From: Elymus sibiricus
Lineage: Eukaryota > Streptophyta > Magnoliopsida > Poales > Poaceae
Assembly (NCBI GenBank): GCA_039707655.1
Contig: CM077671.1
Location: 307,709,009 to 307,773,008 of the forward strand
Length of the DNA: 64,000 nucleotides
Direction of reading: 5' to 3'
The translations under genes were made by a program, and so were the position numbers. The notes beneath the pieces are model-generated. The model searched no databases, was not told where the DNA came from, and was given only the letters and a program-made list of their open reading frames with translations. Position 1 is the first letter of the stretch. Each line of letters starts with the position of its first letter. Positions 22,985 through 34,733 of this stretch are shown here, in pieces.

Positions 22985-25900
22985 ATGGCCAGTTCCGGCT
23001 CCAACGGCAAGTGGGAGGCTTCCACGGTCACAGACCAGGACATCCGGGACCTCAAGGACGCCGGCTACCTCCCCGCCAATATCTTCCACCGTGCTACGGA
23101 GGAGGGCCAGGTGATCCCCACCCCCAAACCAGGCGAGAGGGTGGTTTTCATTCCTCATTTCATCTGAGGATTGAGCTTCCCGCTCCACCCCTTCGTTAGG
23201 GGCCTCATGTTCTTCTACGGACTCGACTTCCACGACCTCCCGCCAAACTCCTTTATGCACATATCGGCCTTTATCATCGTCTGCGAGGCCTTCTTGCGGG
23301 TCGAACCACACTTCGGACTATGGCTCAAGATATTCAATATCAAGCCGAAGTGTGTCGCAGGCGAACACGCAGACTGCGGCGGGGCGGTCATCAGCAAGCT
23401 TCCCCGCGCAGTATGGCCATCCGGCACCTTCATCAACACCATCAAGACTTGGCAAAAAGAGTGGTTTTACATCACCGAGCCAAGGGAGGAAGGCGGAACT
23501 GTTGCTGCCGAATTCAGATCCGGCCCCCCGACCAGATTGACCTCATGGGTCCGAAAGGGTCTCAACTGGGGGTCGGACAAGGAGGTGGACGACCTGCAAA
23601 GGCGCGTCGCCTCCATTATCAAGGACGGGATCGGGCTGACCAACGTGGTCCAGATTATGCTCCGGCGGCGCATCCTCCCCTGCCAGCGCCGGGACTCTCC
23701 TATGTGGACTTATCGGTCTGACGATGAGCCTACGATCCGTCAGCTCTTTCGTACCACTCGGGAGAAGCTGTGGAAGGCATTGTTCAAGGCGCAGGAGAAC
23801 TGGCCAGCCAAGAAGGAGGACCAGGGCCTGCGCGTCGATAAGCCCCCTTCCGAGGTATAACATAGTTTTATCTGATCGGCTTCATTTTCTTGAAGAAAAT
23901 CTAATTACTTTCCGATCACTTCCACAGGAATGGTTGAGCAAGGCCACGGGCATCAAGTGCCCGGCTTCGCAGCCCGAAGACCCTAGGTCCCAGCTGCTAT
24001 CGGAGATGCTCGTCGTGGCGCCTTACAAGGCACTAGAGAAGAAGGAGCAGAAGAAGAAACCAGGCCAAGCAGGCCTGCGCATCAGGGACCAGCCGGGGCT
24101 GTGTCCGAGGAAACCCACGCCTCCTCGAATCAAGAGGAGGAGCACGAGGTTGAGGGGGGAGGCGATTCCCACCTCGCAGGAAAGAGAGCGGCATCATTGG
24201 ACGCCTCAGAGGATATACCTTCTCCCGCCCTGAAGAAAGCACGTCGGACACAGGTAGTTATGTCCGACGACAGTTCGGACTCGGATATCGAGTCCGAAGT
24301 CTTCGAGAGGGTTCCACGAAGGAGCCTCAGGGTCAAGCCCCCAGCTTGAAGGTACAGATCCGAAGACCTCCAGAGCTATTACTGCTAAGTTTTGAATGTT
24401 ACTAATATGTGAACGCCTATTGACTTGCAGCCCACCGCGTGTTCTCCCCACCGATCAAGTTTCGGATGGGGAGACCCCACCCGCCGAGCTAGCGGAGAGC
24501 GGGAACGCGTCACACCCTTCTCCTCCGGGCGCCGCGAAGGACGCCACGGAGGTGTCATCCCAACAGGCCCCTTTGGAGCCGGACACCGGCGGTGGGGGCA
24601 ACGACGTCATGATCGAGGCTAACGCCTCAGCCGCCGGAGACCGGGGGTAACAGTCCCTCCCGGATACTGAGGAGACCGGACGAGGGGATGTCCAGTCCCT
24701 TCCGAGGTCATCTCCGGAGCGCACCATGCCTCCGGAGGCACCGGTTCAATCTCCGGTTGGAGATCGGGTTAACCGATCTCCACCAGCGCCACCGACCAAT
24801 GGGTGGCCGGCTATGGGGGAGGCTCTATCAAGCGCCTCCATCTTCGGAGAGCACCGCATCCTTATGGGTGCGGTATTGCAGAGCATTCAGTCCGTAGACA
24901 GCGGACTGAAGGAGGCCTTCAACGGTCTCCTGACGGGCTTTCAGGTGAGCCACGTAATGCTCTGTTTGTGAAATATTAATTTCTTTGTGTTATCATTATA
25001 TACATGGCAGCCCCCGAGCCCTAGGTGAGTTTGGAAAAACTGACCTGGGGGTCAATCATAGATCATTATCCGAACTATGTACAGGACAATATTAGTTCGG
25101 AACGTTCTAACAGCCCTTAAGAGGACCGGACATAGGATCATATTTATGATAGTTCGGAAGTTTTGAACCCATGTAACTTGATATGGTTTTGTTTTTTACA
25201 GGCTTCGTCGATGGCGACGGCTGCTAATGCTGCCAAGCTGGACGAGCTAAATCGGAAGCTCAAGAGCTCCGAAGACGAGCTTGACGCTCTGAACAAGAGA
25301 TTCGACGAGGCGCAAGGTAAGCCGGATTGGAGTATCCAAATTCTTCATTACCGTACTGTCAACGCAGTATTTTTGATATGTTTAATGCTTACGCAGCCTC
25401 GGCGAAGGAAATTGAGAAGCTCAAGGCAGAGCTTGAGAAGGCGAAGCAGGAGGCTGCGGTTGAGAGGGCGGCGGCCAAAGAAGTGGCTACCGCGCTATCC
25501 GCCTTAAGAGCCACCAGCGACAAGCATGAGGCTCGGGTGGAGGAAATCCAACAGGAGCTCAAGGACGCCAGCCAAAAGTGTGAGGACCTTGAGCGGAAAG
25601 GCAAGGAGCAGGCCGCCGAACTATCCACCCTGAAAACCAATCTCCAAAAGGAGCGGGTGGATAGGCGGTCTTTTGAAGAGCAAGTCAGCCAGGCCAAGGA
25701 TATCATGGACGCTAAGCCGTATTTATTGCAGTGTGTCTTCGGGGATAGCAAGTTTGAGTTGCTTACCCAAGTATGGCATTCCTCATGCGCCTGCTTGGAC
25801 CTCCAGAAGAGCACAGCGGACGCGAACCAGTTCTATGCTTCGCAGGGAGATGGAGATGAAGCTCGTCTATTCTGGGCCCAGTTTGAAGCCCCCGAGCACT

Positions 25901-26271
25901 CTCCTCTTCTTATTGAGCAGCTGAAGCAGCTGATGGAGCTACACCGGATGGCGGAGCCGGCCATGAAGGATCTCAGCATCCGGCTATGGCCCGACGAGCC
26001 GTTGCCGAGCAGCTAATTCGGCCTGGTGCAGAAGCTGAGCAACGCCTCACCTCGGATCGACGCACTAAGGCGGTCCTCCTGTATCTAGGGAGCTCAGATG
26101 GCCTTTGCGAAGGCCAAGGTGCACTGGCCAGGGCTGGATCCGATGAAGATAGCCACCGCCCCTCCTCCTCCTGGAAAGGAGCATAGGTGCCCCGAGCTAT
26201 ACTTCTCCAGAGTAATGGAGGGTGCTCGGGCAATAGAGGCTCAGTGTTCGAGAGAAAACATTTATGAGTAG
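22985..26271 (+). pseudogene. Antisense gene of element H (gypsy-type transposase-like, 5 exons, broken)
   Basis: I model exons 22985-23854, 23928-24351, 24431-24944, 25202-25316 and 25397-26271, all with GT..AG introns. Reading phase is kept across every junction. Exon 1 matches the plant domain I recall as putative gypsy-type transposon (PF04195), with FPLHPFVRGLMFFYGLDFHD and later EWL and WFY motifs. Exon 3 is Pro/Ser-rich. Exons 4-5 form a long coiled coil rich in Lys, Glu and Ala (25202-25690), followed by a conserved tail. Function is unknown. It is broken by stops at 23165 (a likely CGA to TGA change), 24347, 24648, 26014 and 26086 and by a frameshift in exon 2 near 24060-24100. It runs opposite to gag, so its introns would not be removed from the genomic RNA. 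Confidence 0.72.
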
Positions 26272-27530
26272 ATGCGTTGTAATATGTCCGAAGACCTTTT
26301 AACGCGTTTATATTTAAGATGCATGGTTTATCATGTCTTTCGTGTTTTGCATCCTTTATAACTCCTGTGTGGCCGTTGAAACTGAAAGTTGCGAGTCGTC
26401 GCCTTTAGCCCCCATGTAGATACTACACGGGGTGTCTCTGCCAACGCACTGTAACCCTTAGCCGAGCTATCGGTACCCGAAGGCGGTAGTGTTGGGCGGA
26501 CAAGGCAATCGGACCATAATGCTTTATTGCTTTCACTTAGCTGTAGGGGCGCGAGAAAGGAGTGCGGGAGGCTGATGACTAGCCCCCAGGGTTTGTGATG
26601 TTCGGATAAACCGTGGCTAAAGCCGATATCACATGGTTTGTAATAATACCAAACCCATCGTATGACACGGAATAACCTCTAACGAGGTTTATTTAAGCTC
26701 GGATTCGCAGACCGGTTTCTCGCATACTATGACAGTCAGTTTTCGGCTTTCTCCGCTGAGGTGCTTGACCAGGCTAGCTGGAAGCACAATCGTAGTGGTG
26801 CTCCCTTTGCCCTTTTAGCCGAACGAGCGGAATGTAAAGGGGCAAACACAGGAGCCGGGCAACCCAACTATTGACCCAAGACATAGTTCGGAACCAATGC
26901 ATATAAAGCGGAATTCCAAGACGCCAAACGCAAAATAAATTGTGCTTAGGGCGATTTTTTAAGTTCGAGCCCCCGGTCTATTAGCTGGTTGCGTCGTAAA
27001 GTATACCAAACAGGTTCGCAAGAAGAGGGAGAAAATAGAGGGTGTGTCCAAAAAGGACAGCGAAGCGATCATATATAAAGGATCTGTATTTTGCTCAACA
27101 ACTCTTATATTATTCAAATTGCCGATGTGACTGTTTACAGGTATTTGAAAATAAAATATGAACTTTACAGGAGGGGTTGTACCAGGTGTCTTCGATGGGT
27201 GACCTGACGTCCTCGATGTGCCATGTCGTGTGTCCGCTCCTGCGTCTCCTAAGGAGTTGTATACCGCTATTGGGTTTGCTGTTCGGCGAGCGGATTTTGG
27301 GGAAAAATCTTGAGAAGTCGCCGAAGTGTGAATGAGCTTTACGCCTTGGTGGGTACTTAATGTTACCCGTAGTATGTCCGAAGACATCTAACGGTGATAG
27401 TTTGGTCTAGCCGAACACTTACCCTTTGATAGTGTTTCCCCACCGCCGCCCATGGAATTTTAAGCGCGAAGTTGTGCATCCTTCGCACATACTTCGCTGG
27501 CTCTAGGGCGGTACAATAGGGGGCGAGTCC
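26272..27530. other. Element H spacer where pol would be expected
   Basis: 1.26 kb between the antisense gene and the end of protease. No reverse transcriptase, RNase H or integrase motif is seen in any frame. Small frames (such as 26959-27387 on minus) have no recognisable feature. Confidence 0.65.
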
Positions 27531-30500
27531 CTATTTATGGGGAGAAAAAGGTTCTGGGACTTCGGGTTGAAACCGAGCTCGCTTCCCAGCCCCACGTGCC
27601 TTTACGGCGGATATCGGCGTTTGCCGATCATCATTGTAGTGGAATTCGGCAGCCAGAGCCAATGCGTGTTCCTCAGTTCGGAGGGAGCGCTCCGTGTTGC
27701 CGTTGACAGTAATGACCCCCTTGGGGCCGGGCATTTTGAGCTTGAGGTATGCGTAGTGTGGGACGGCATTAAAGCGAGCGAACGTTGTACGATCGAGCAG
27801 GGCGTGATAGCCGCTGCGGAAAGGTACGATGTCGAAGATCAAGTCCTCGCTTCGAAAGTTATCGGGCGAGCCAAACACTACTTCCAGGCTTACAGAGCCC
27901 GTGCACCGGGCTTCAACACCTGGGATCACTCCTTTAAAGGTAGTGTTGCTGGGTTTGATCCTTGACGGATCTATGCCCATCTTTTTCACCGTGTCTGAGT
28001 AAATCAGATTGAGGCTACTTCCTCCGTCCATTAGGACTTTAGTGAGATGATACCCGTCTATGATGGGGTCTAGGACGAGGGCGGCCGAACCCCCATGACG
28101 GATACTGGTCGGGTGGTCACGTCGATCGAAGGTGATCGGGTATGCCGACCATGGGTTATACTTCGGGGCTACAGGCTCTACGGCGTAGACCTCTCGAAGG
28201 GCGCGCTTCCTCTCCTTTTTGGGTATATGAGTGGCGTATATCATATTTACTGTTTTTACCTCTGGAGGGAATTTCTTTTGTCCACCACCGATCGGACCGC
28301 GGGGCTCATCCTCGTCCTCGCTGCGTGGGCTCTTGCCTTGGTCCTCGGATGCGAGCTTGCCGGCCTGTTTGAATACCCAACAGTTACGGTTGGTATGGTT
28401 GGCGGGCTTCTCTTGTTTGCCATGGATCTGGCAAGGCCTCTCCAAGATCTTGTCCAGCGGGGTGGGTCCATTGCGATTGCCTTTAGGAGGATTCTTCCGC
28501 TACCCAGGTCGGGAATTGCGGAATCCGGCATTAACGGCCGAGTCATCGGCATCACTATTGTTGTGCCGGCGCTTGTTCTTGTTGCCCTTTGGTTTCCCGT
28601 TTCCATCCCGAACTTCGGAGGTTCCAGGGTCTTCGGGGTTGTGGCTACGTCTTGCTAGCCAGTTATCCTCGCCCGCGCAAAAGCGAGTCATGAGTGATGT
28701 AAGGGCGGACATTGTCCTTGGTTTATCCTGGCCAAGCTGACGAGCCAGCCACTCATCCCGAATATTGTGCATGAAAGAGGCAATTGCTTCAGCGTCCGGG
28801 CAGTCAACGATCTGGTTTTTCTTGGTCAAGAACCGATTCCAGAATAGCCGCGTGGATTCTCCTGGCTTCTGGACGACGTTGCTCAGGTCGGAGGAGTCCG
28901 ACGGCCGAACATAAGTGCCCTGGAAGTTAGATCGGAATGCCTCTTCTAGATCCTCCCAGCACCCAATGGAGTTTTCGGGGAGGCTATTTAACCAGTGCCG
29001 AGCTGGCCCCTTAAGCTTCAGGGGTAGGTACTTGATGGCGTGGAGGTCATCTCCTCGCGCCATGTGGATGTGGAGGAGGAAAACCTCAATCCATACGGTT
29101 GGGTCAGTTGTCCCATCGTATTGCTCTATGTTTACGGGTTTAAACCCTTCCGGGAACTGATGCTGCATCACCTCATCCGTGAAGCACAGTGGGTGGGCAG
29201 CGCCTCTGACCCAAGCTATGTCGCGCCGGTGATCGACGTCTATTCTAGCCCGGTTTCGTTCCTGACCTCTATTGTTGCGGTCGAGCCAGGGCCGGTACCC
29301 TTCCCGTCTATCGGGTGAGTATCCTCTGGATCCGTAGATGGATCGCATACGACTAGCTCTGTGGTCAAGGTCGTGTCGCAGGTCAAACCTGTCATCGGGC
29401 TCTTGTGGCTCTTTTCCCCGTCTACGGGGTATCGTCGTCCTATAGCCGGTGTCGTCATCCGTCTTGTCTCATCCTCGAGGAGGGCAGTCTGGCTTGTCGT
29501 ATGGGGTATGTTCGGGAGACGGCGTATCCGTGAGCGCGTCATCGAATTGTGGCAGTAGCCTTCTGCGTGGATAGCTCATAGGTTGGTCCGATAGACCGGT
29601 ATTGTATCCTTCCTCAGCTGAGAGGACTCTCGTCCATCGATAGTTGAGGTTGTTTTGTTCGGCTTTAAGCTGCCATTCTTTTGCTTTCAGGTTGCGGGCT
29701 GTAGCTATAAGCTGCTACCTGAACAGTTCCTGATCTTCAAGGTTATCGGGGATGGCGAAGTCATCGGCTTCCGGGATGTCCTCCTCCTCGACAGGGGGAA
29801 GGTAATTGTCCTCCTCGGAATCATTTAAATTGTCGGGGTTGTGCCGGTCTTCCGGCCTCTCCTGACCCTCTAACGGGTGTTCAGGGATATCGGGATCGCC
29901 GCGGTCTTCCGGGGTGTCTCCGTCCCCGGTGCCGTCGATAGCTTTTCTTCCCTTTTTTTCCTTTTGACCATTTATGCGGCTTTCGGCGTCTTGACGGTGC
30001 TTCACCCGATTTGTCGCCATCGTTTTTCGGAGTGTCCACCATGTAGACGTTGTATGTGGAGGTGGCACTCCACCGCCCGGTGTTAACTGGGGTGAGGGCG
30101 CGATCCTCCTCATCCATGCATTCTGTCTCCTCAGAGGCATAGTCCAACATGTCGGTTAAATCCTCGACAGTGGCTATCAAGTGGGTGGTGGGTGGGACGA
30201 AAAATTCGTCCTGACCCGCCTTGAGCCCGATCTGAGCACAGATCGGGGTTGGGTCGTCGGTAATCTTCATCGACGAGATCCGATCTAGAGCCTCGTCAAG
30301 TATCGAGAGCTCGATCGGGTTGGCCTGCTCAGAGCTTCCGTAGTTAACCTCCGATGCATCCGCGCAGGGAGAGTGTTCGGCAAGAACAGGTGTCCGGATG
30401 TCTGGCACTATGACCGGGTCCAGACTGAAAGTTGGGTCCTCGCCCGGGTAGATCCCGTGGTCGGGACTGAAAGATAGATCGGAGGTTAAGGCCTCAGAGT

Positions 30501-30732
30501 CTTCGGGCGTGGCAGGCAAGACTGCGAGCCCGGTAAGTGACAGGTCGCCCCGAGAGTTTACGGAGAACTCTAGGTTCCCGAATCTGATCTCTTGATCAGG
30601 GGCGAAACTTCCGACACGGCCTAGATGGCCGGTCGGGTCGGCGTGCAGCACAATGTTGCCGAAGGCGAAGAGCTGTCCGGGGATGAAAGTGTCCGTATTG
30701 CGGACCTCTTCGTTGATGACGAGGCGGGGCAT
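27531..30732 (-). pseudogene. Broken gag-protease of element H
   Basis: The ATG at 30732 lies 45 bases from the 5' LTR. The first 283-codon frame runs to 29881. An acidic frame (29715-30140) continues it after a frameshift near 30000 and ends in a stop at 29715. The gag core (28500-29348) contains LKGPARHWLNSLP. After another shift near 28500-28445 comes a zinc-knuckle-like stretch (C-x2-H, then HTNRNCWVF) and an aspartic protease with MDGGSSLNLIY and the later YHALLDRTTFARF. The frame ends at 27531 before any reverse transcriptase. The product would be a capsid polyprotein plus protease, but the shifts and stops prevent a full protein. Confidence 0.8.
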
Positions 30733-30777
30733 CGATTCCTTTGGCGATCATAGTGGAACTCTCAATGAAAGCACCAA

Positions 30778-31248
30778 TGTCGGTGTCAAAACCGGCGGAT
30801 CTTGGGTAGGGGGTCCCGAGCTGTGAGACTAGAATCGATGGTAACAGGAGAAGAAGGAGACGATGTTTACCCAGGTTCGGGCCCTCCTATGGAGGTAATA
30901 CCCTACATCCTGCTTGATTATATTGATGATATAAGGGTTACAGAGTTGATCTACCTCGAGATCGAATGACTAAAACCCTAGATGAGTTCTCCTCTCCCCA
31001 CAGCCTAAAACCCTCCGGCTTATATAGACGCCGAGGGTACCTAGGGTTTACACATGGTCAGTTACATGTCGAAGGGATAAACATGCCTATTCACTAGTTC
31101 AAACGTGGAGGATACGCCACGATTCTGGAAGCTTCCTTCCTGGAAACAGGGTCTTCAATCAATCCAGTGCTCGACAAGCGGCCCATAAAGTCCGGCCCAT
31201 AAGAAATAGGTCGGCCTCCCGAGGACCCCTTAAACCAGGAGTCCCTCA
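30778..31248 (-). repeat. Element H 5' LTR (471 bp)
   Basis: Same ends as its partner, next to the second ctaac. In transcription direction it should hold the promoter of the element. Confidence 0.95.
31019..31026 (-). promoter_or_regulatory. Candidate TATA box in H 5' LTR
   Basis: On the minus strand TATATAAG lies about 240 bases before the downstream end of the LTR. It is kept in the partner LTR (near 22187). Placement is plausible but unproven. Confidence 0.45.
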
Positions 31249-33154
31249 CTAACTCCCTATGCATTACTAACGGTATTCAGTATTATTATGTTGAGCAAAT
31301 ATAGTACCAATGTCGGGCCTTGCCGGAAGAGTTTTATCCCAAAACGAAAATCAAGGGGTCCCCATAACTACCCCAAGCATGTTAGGAGCGCTCAATATGG
31401 AACATAACACCGGTACTTGGAAACTAAGGTGGCAAGAGTGGAACAAAACACCAAGCAAAAGGCCAAGCCTTCCACCCTTTACCAAGTGTATAGATGCATT
31501 AATTAAATAAACTAGGTAGTGTGATATCCCAAGATATCCATGTCCCAATATGGAACAAAGTGCATGTGCAACTAGCAATGCTATAAGAAGGGCTGAGCAA
31601 GCGTTAACATAGCCAAACAATGGTTTGCTGGGATGTGTAGGGTTAGAGGCTTATCATGCCATTTTGGGAGGCTTGACAAACAAGTGGTAGGTAGCAAGAC
31701 ATAGCGATAGAAACAATACAACTAGGATGGGAATGATAGTAGTATTATCCAGGGAAATGGTCATCTTGCCTGAGATCCCGCTTGGAAGGAAAACGAATCC
31801 GTGAAGTAGACAAACGGGGCGTATTCGAACGAATCCTCACACTCCGAACACTATCGGAACTCTATCGAGAAGAAGCAAATCTAGAAAGAAACAAATGACA
31901 CGGTAAACACTACAACATATTCATGACATGATGCACAAACAAGGATGATGCATGTCCGGTTTAAATGGGCATGGCATGGCAAGATGCTACAATCAAACAC
32001 TACAAATTAAGTGAAGTTCAATATGCAACGAGTTGCATATTGTCAAAACTCCACATTCCAAATATTTAGTTCACTCCTGTTGAGATAACCAACAATTTTA
32101 AATGTTAGTTGTCATGGGTGGTCATGGCATAAGGTGATGATGGAATTAAGCAATTTAAATGGAGAAGTAGAGCATACATATAACAAAATCCTAACTCTCC
32201 GTAGTAAGAGAAATGCGGTTAATGTTGTTTCAACTAAACAATCATTTTAAATGTTGTTAATCATGGCAAGAGGTGAAGCACAACTAAACCACCTACCTAG
32301 GCAAGTTTAAATGAGGCCGAAAACAACATATAGTATTTCCGAAACGACCTCATCTGCAATTTTTGAATTTGGTTCAGATCAGTCCTAATCATATTTTATA
32401 TTTCTTATACATGAAAAATAAAGGGGACCATGCTATTCTACACATTTTTCTAATCAAGTTACATATACGGATCATTTTAATCGGAGCTACGGTTAATTAG
32501 TTATGATAAAAACCGTTTTAACATGTCATATATGCAAATTTAATTAAATAGAAAGTTTAAACATTTTAAATATGGATGAAAGTTGGATATTATGAAACTA
32601 CATGAAAATCTAAGCATTTTTCATATTTAAATCATTTTGAGCCGGTGCACGGTTTAAGAGTTATTAAATGCATGGTCAATAGGGGTTTTCTGCAAATCTG
32701 TAATTCCTGGGATAAATACTAAATTCGTCCAGAAAAAAACAACAACGGACGGGCCGAAACTGAATTGGCCCGCTGTGCATAAGATAACTAAAAGACGTCG
32801 TGGCAAGGGATAAGGTGAGCACGGCTCACCTCGGACCAAAATGACCGGGTCGGCCTGGTGGAGAGCCGAGGCAGGCCGGGGCTGGCGCAACCCACGTAGG
32901 CGCTGGGCAGGAGGCGACGTCGTGGCCCACCTGGCGGTGTCGTCCTCCCGCACGAGAACGAGGCAGAGGAGAATGTGGCCGGCGGCGCGGCGCTCCAGCA
33001 AAGCAGCGGTCGAGCAGCGAGGTGGGGATGCACGGGGAGTGGCGGATCCGACAGATCCTAGGGCGGCGGTCTCATTTCTGGCGGCGGCGAGGTCCGGCGG
33101 TGCGAGGATGGCCGGCGGTGAGCTCCTTGGCCATGGCGTACAACTCCTGGTCGA
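31249..33154 (-). repeat. Element B right (5') LTR, second segment
   Basis: Continues the B LTR after H. It is AT-rich to about 32700, then very GC-rich (32760-33154). The same AT-to-GC layout is seen in the 4-kb LTR of F (GC-rich at 46600-47500). It is cut at 33154 (flank gtcga) by element C. The 210-codon minus frame at 32654-33286 crosses the B/C junction and is not a gene. Confidence 0.65.
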
Positions 33155-33802
33155 TGATAACCCACAAGTGTAGGGGATCGTTTGTAGCCTTTTTTGATAA
33201 ATAAGAGTGTCGAACCCAACGAGGAGCAAAAGGTAGAACAATATTCCCTCAAGTTCTATCGACCACCGATACAACTCTATGCACACTTTAACGTTTGCTT
33301 TACCTAGAACAAGTATGAAACTATTTTGTAGGTGATAGGATAGTTTGCACGAATAAAACTAGAAGTACTTATATTCCCGGAGATCCGTAACACCGATTGC
33401 GCTGAGAATTTAACATGATTTTTTTCCAGATATAAGCTTCCTTGCGCCCGAAGTAGAGCTCCAACCGACTTACGAGGAGGGCACAACCCACCACCACGTG
33501 CCTGGGCCCTGGGGCGCGCCCTGGTGTCTTGTGGTGACTGTGGGCCCCCTTTTGCGTTGATTACAACTCCCAAAAATTACATATATTCCAAAATAATTCT
33601 CCGTAAATTTTTATCGCGTTTGGACTTCGTTTGATATGGATATTCTGCGAAAGAAAAACATGCAACAAACAGAAACTGGCACTGGGCACTGGATCAATAT
33701 GTTAGTCCAATAAATCATATAAAATGTTGCCAAAAATATGTGAAAGTTGTATAATATTGGCATGAAAAAATAAAAAATTATAGATACGACGGAGACGTAT
33801 CA
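33155..33802 (-). repeat. Element C 3' LTR with internal deletion (648 bp)
   Basis: Ends match the element A LTR in reverse, but about 872 bases are missing at a join near 33368, where CTT occurs on both sides of the lost segment as judged from A (about 6236-7108). Confidence 0.85.
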
Positions 33803-34733
33803 GCATCCCCAAGCTTAATTCCTGCTTGTCCTCGAGTAGGTAAATGATAAAAAAGATAATTTTTGATGTGGAATGCTACCTAGCATAATCTTGATCATAT
33901 ATCTAATCATAGCATGAATATTAAGACATGAGTGATTCAAAGCAATAGTCTATAATTTTACATAAAGACATTAATACTCAGGCATCCCAACAAATAATCA
34001 TGTCTTTCAAAATATCAAGGCTAAAGAATGCTATCCCTACAAAATCATATAGCCTTGTCATGCTCTGTCTTCTTAACACAAGGTATAAATCATGTACTAC
34101 CCCAGTGTCAGCCAAGCAATTGGTTCATACTTTTTAACTTGCTTCAGCATTTTCAACTCTCATGCAGTACATGAGTGCAAGCCATGGATATAGCACTATG
34201 GGTGGAATAGAGTGCGGTGGTAGACATTAATATAGAGAAGACAAAAAGGAAGATAGTCTCACATCGAAGCGGCTAATCAACGGGCTATCGAAATGCCCAT
34301 CAATTGATATGAATGCGAGGAGTAGGGATTGCAATGCAACGGATGCACTAAGAGCTATAAGTGTATGAAAGCTCAAACTGAAACTAAGTGGGTGTGCATC
34401 TAACTCTATAATGAGAAATTCCCACTAGTATATGAAAGTGACAACATAGGAGACTCTCTATATGAAAAATATGGTGCTACTTTGAAGCACAAGTGTGGAA
34501 TTAGCATGCCCCTTCTCTCTTTGTCTCTCTCTTTTTTTTTTTTTTTTTCTTATTCCTTCTTTTTTATATTTGTCCGGAGCCTCATCCCGACTTGTGGGGG
34601 CATCATAGTTTCCATCATCCTTTCCTCACCGGGACATGCTCTAATAATGAATAATGATGACCATCACACTTCTATTTACTTACAACTCAATAGTAGAACA
34701 AAGTATGACTCTATGTGAATGCCTCTCGCAGTG
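33803..34733 (-). other. Element C polypurine tract and non-coding segment
   Basis: Polypurine tract AAGCTTGGGGATGC on minus at 33803-33816. The rest matches 4860-5786 of A in reverse. A T-run near 34531-34551 is a low-complexity variant of the A-rich stretch in A. The last five bases (cagtg) are the left duplication of D. Confidence 0.75.

Larger units (their letters stand above)
21946..31248 (-). mobile_element. Element H: non-autonomous Tat-like Ty3/gypsy retrotransposon with antisense gene
   Basis: Two 471-bp LTRs (21946-22416 and 30778-31248) are flanked by the perfect duplication ctaac (21941-21945 and 31249-31253). On the minus strand the order is 5' LTR, broken gag-protease, spacer, then a gene in the opposite (plus) direction and the 3' LTR. 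There is no reverse transcriptase, RNase H or integrase, so it is non-autonomous. An antisense gene near the 3' LTR is known from Tat-lineage grass elements such as Grande and RIRE2 (family knowledge). The LTR start TGTCGGTGTCAAAACCGGCG resembles the Triticeae family I recall as Fatima (uncertain). Confidence 0.92.
7321..33154 (-). mobile_element. Element B: host chromovirus-like LTR retrotransposon, broken up by A, G, H and C
   Basis: Own segments are 7321-8084 (left LTR part), 8085-10853 and 20232-20841 (internal), and 20842-21945 plus 31249-33154 (right LTR part). The right LTR starts TGTAACGCCC beside a reversed TGGTATCAGAGCC primer site (tRNA-iMet). The left LTR ends GGGATGTTACA followed by ACTCTCCTCC, the same layout as in element F. 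These signals show minus orientation. No intact gene remains. The outer ends are not visible because A and C cut both LTRs. Assigning it to the chromoviruses rests on the resemblance of its LTR boundaries to F, so it is inference. Confidence 0.7.

Noticed and set aside
22985..26271. A host gene with introns.
   Set aside because: It lies wholly between the LTRs of H, resembles known antisense retroelement genes, and is broken by several stops.
7321..33154. MITEs or other DNA transposons in the B LTR segments.
   Set aside because: I found no terminal inverted repeats with target duplications that I could support by eye.
32654..33286. 210-codon minus-strand frame.
   Set aside because: It runs across the junction of the B LTR and the C LTR, so it is a chance fusion.
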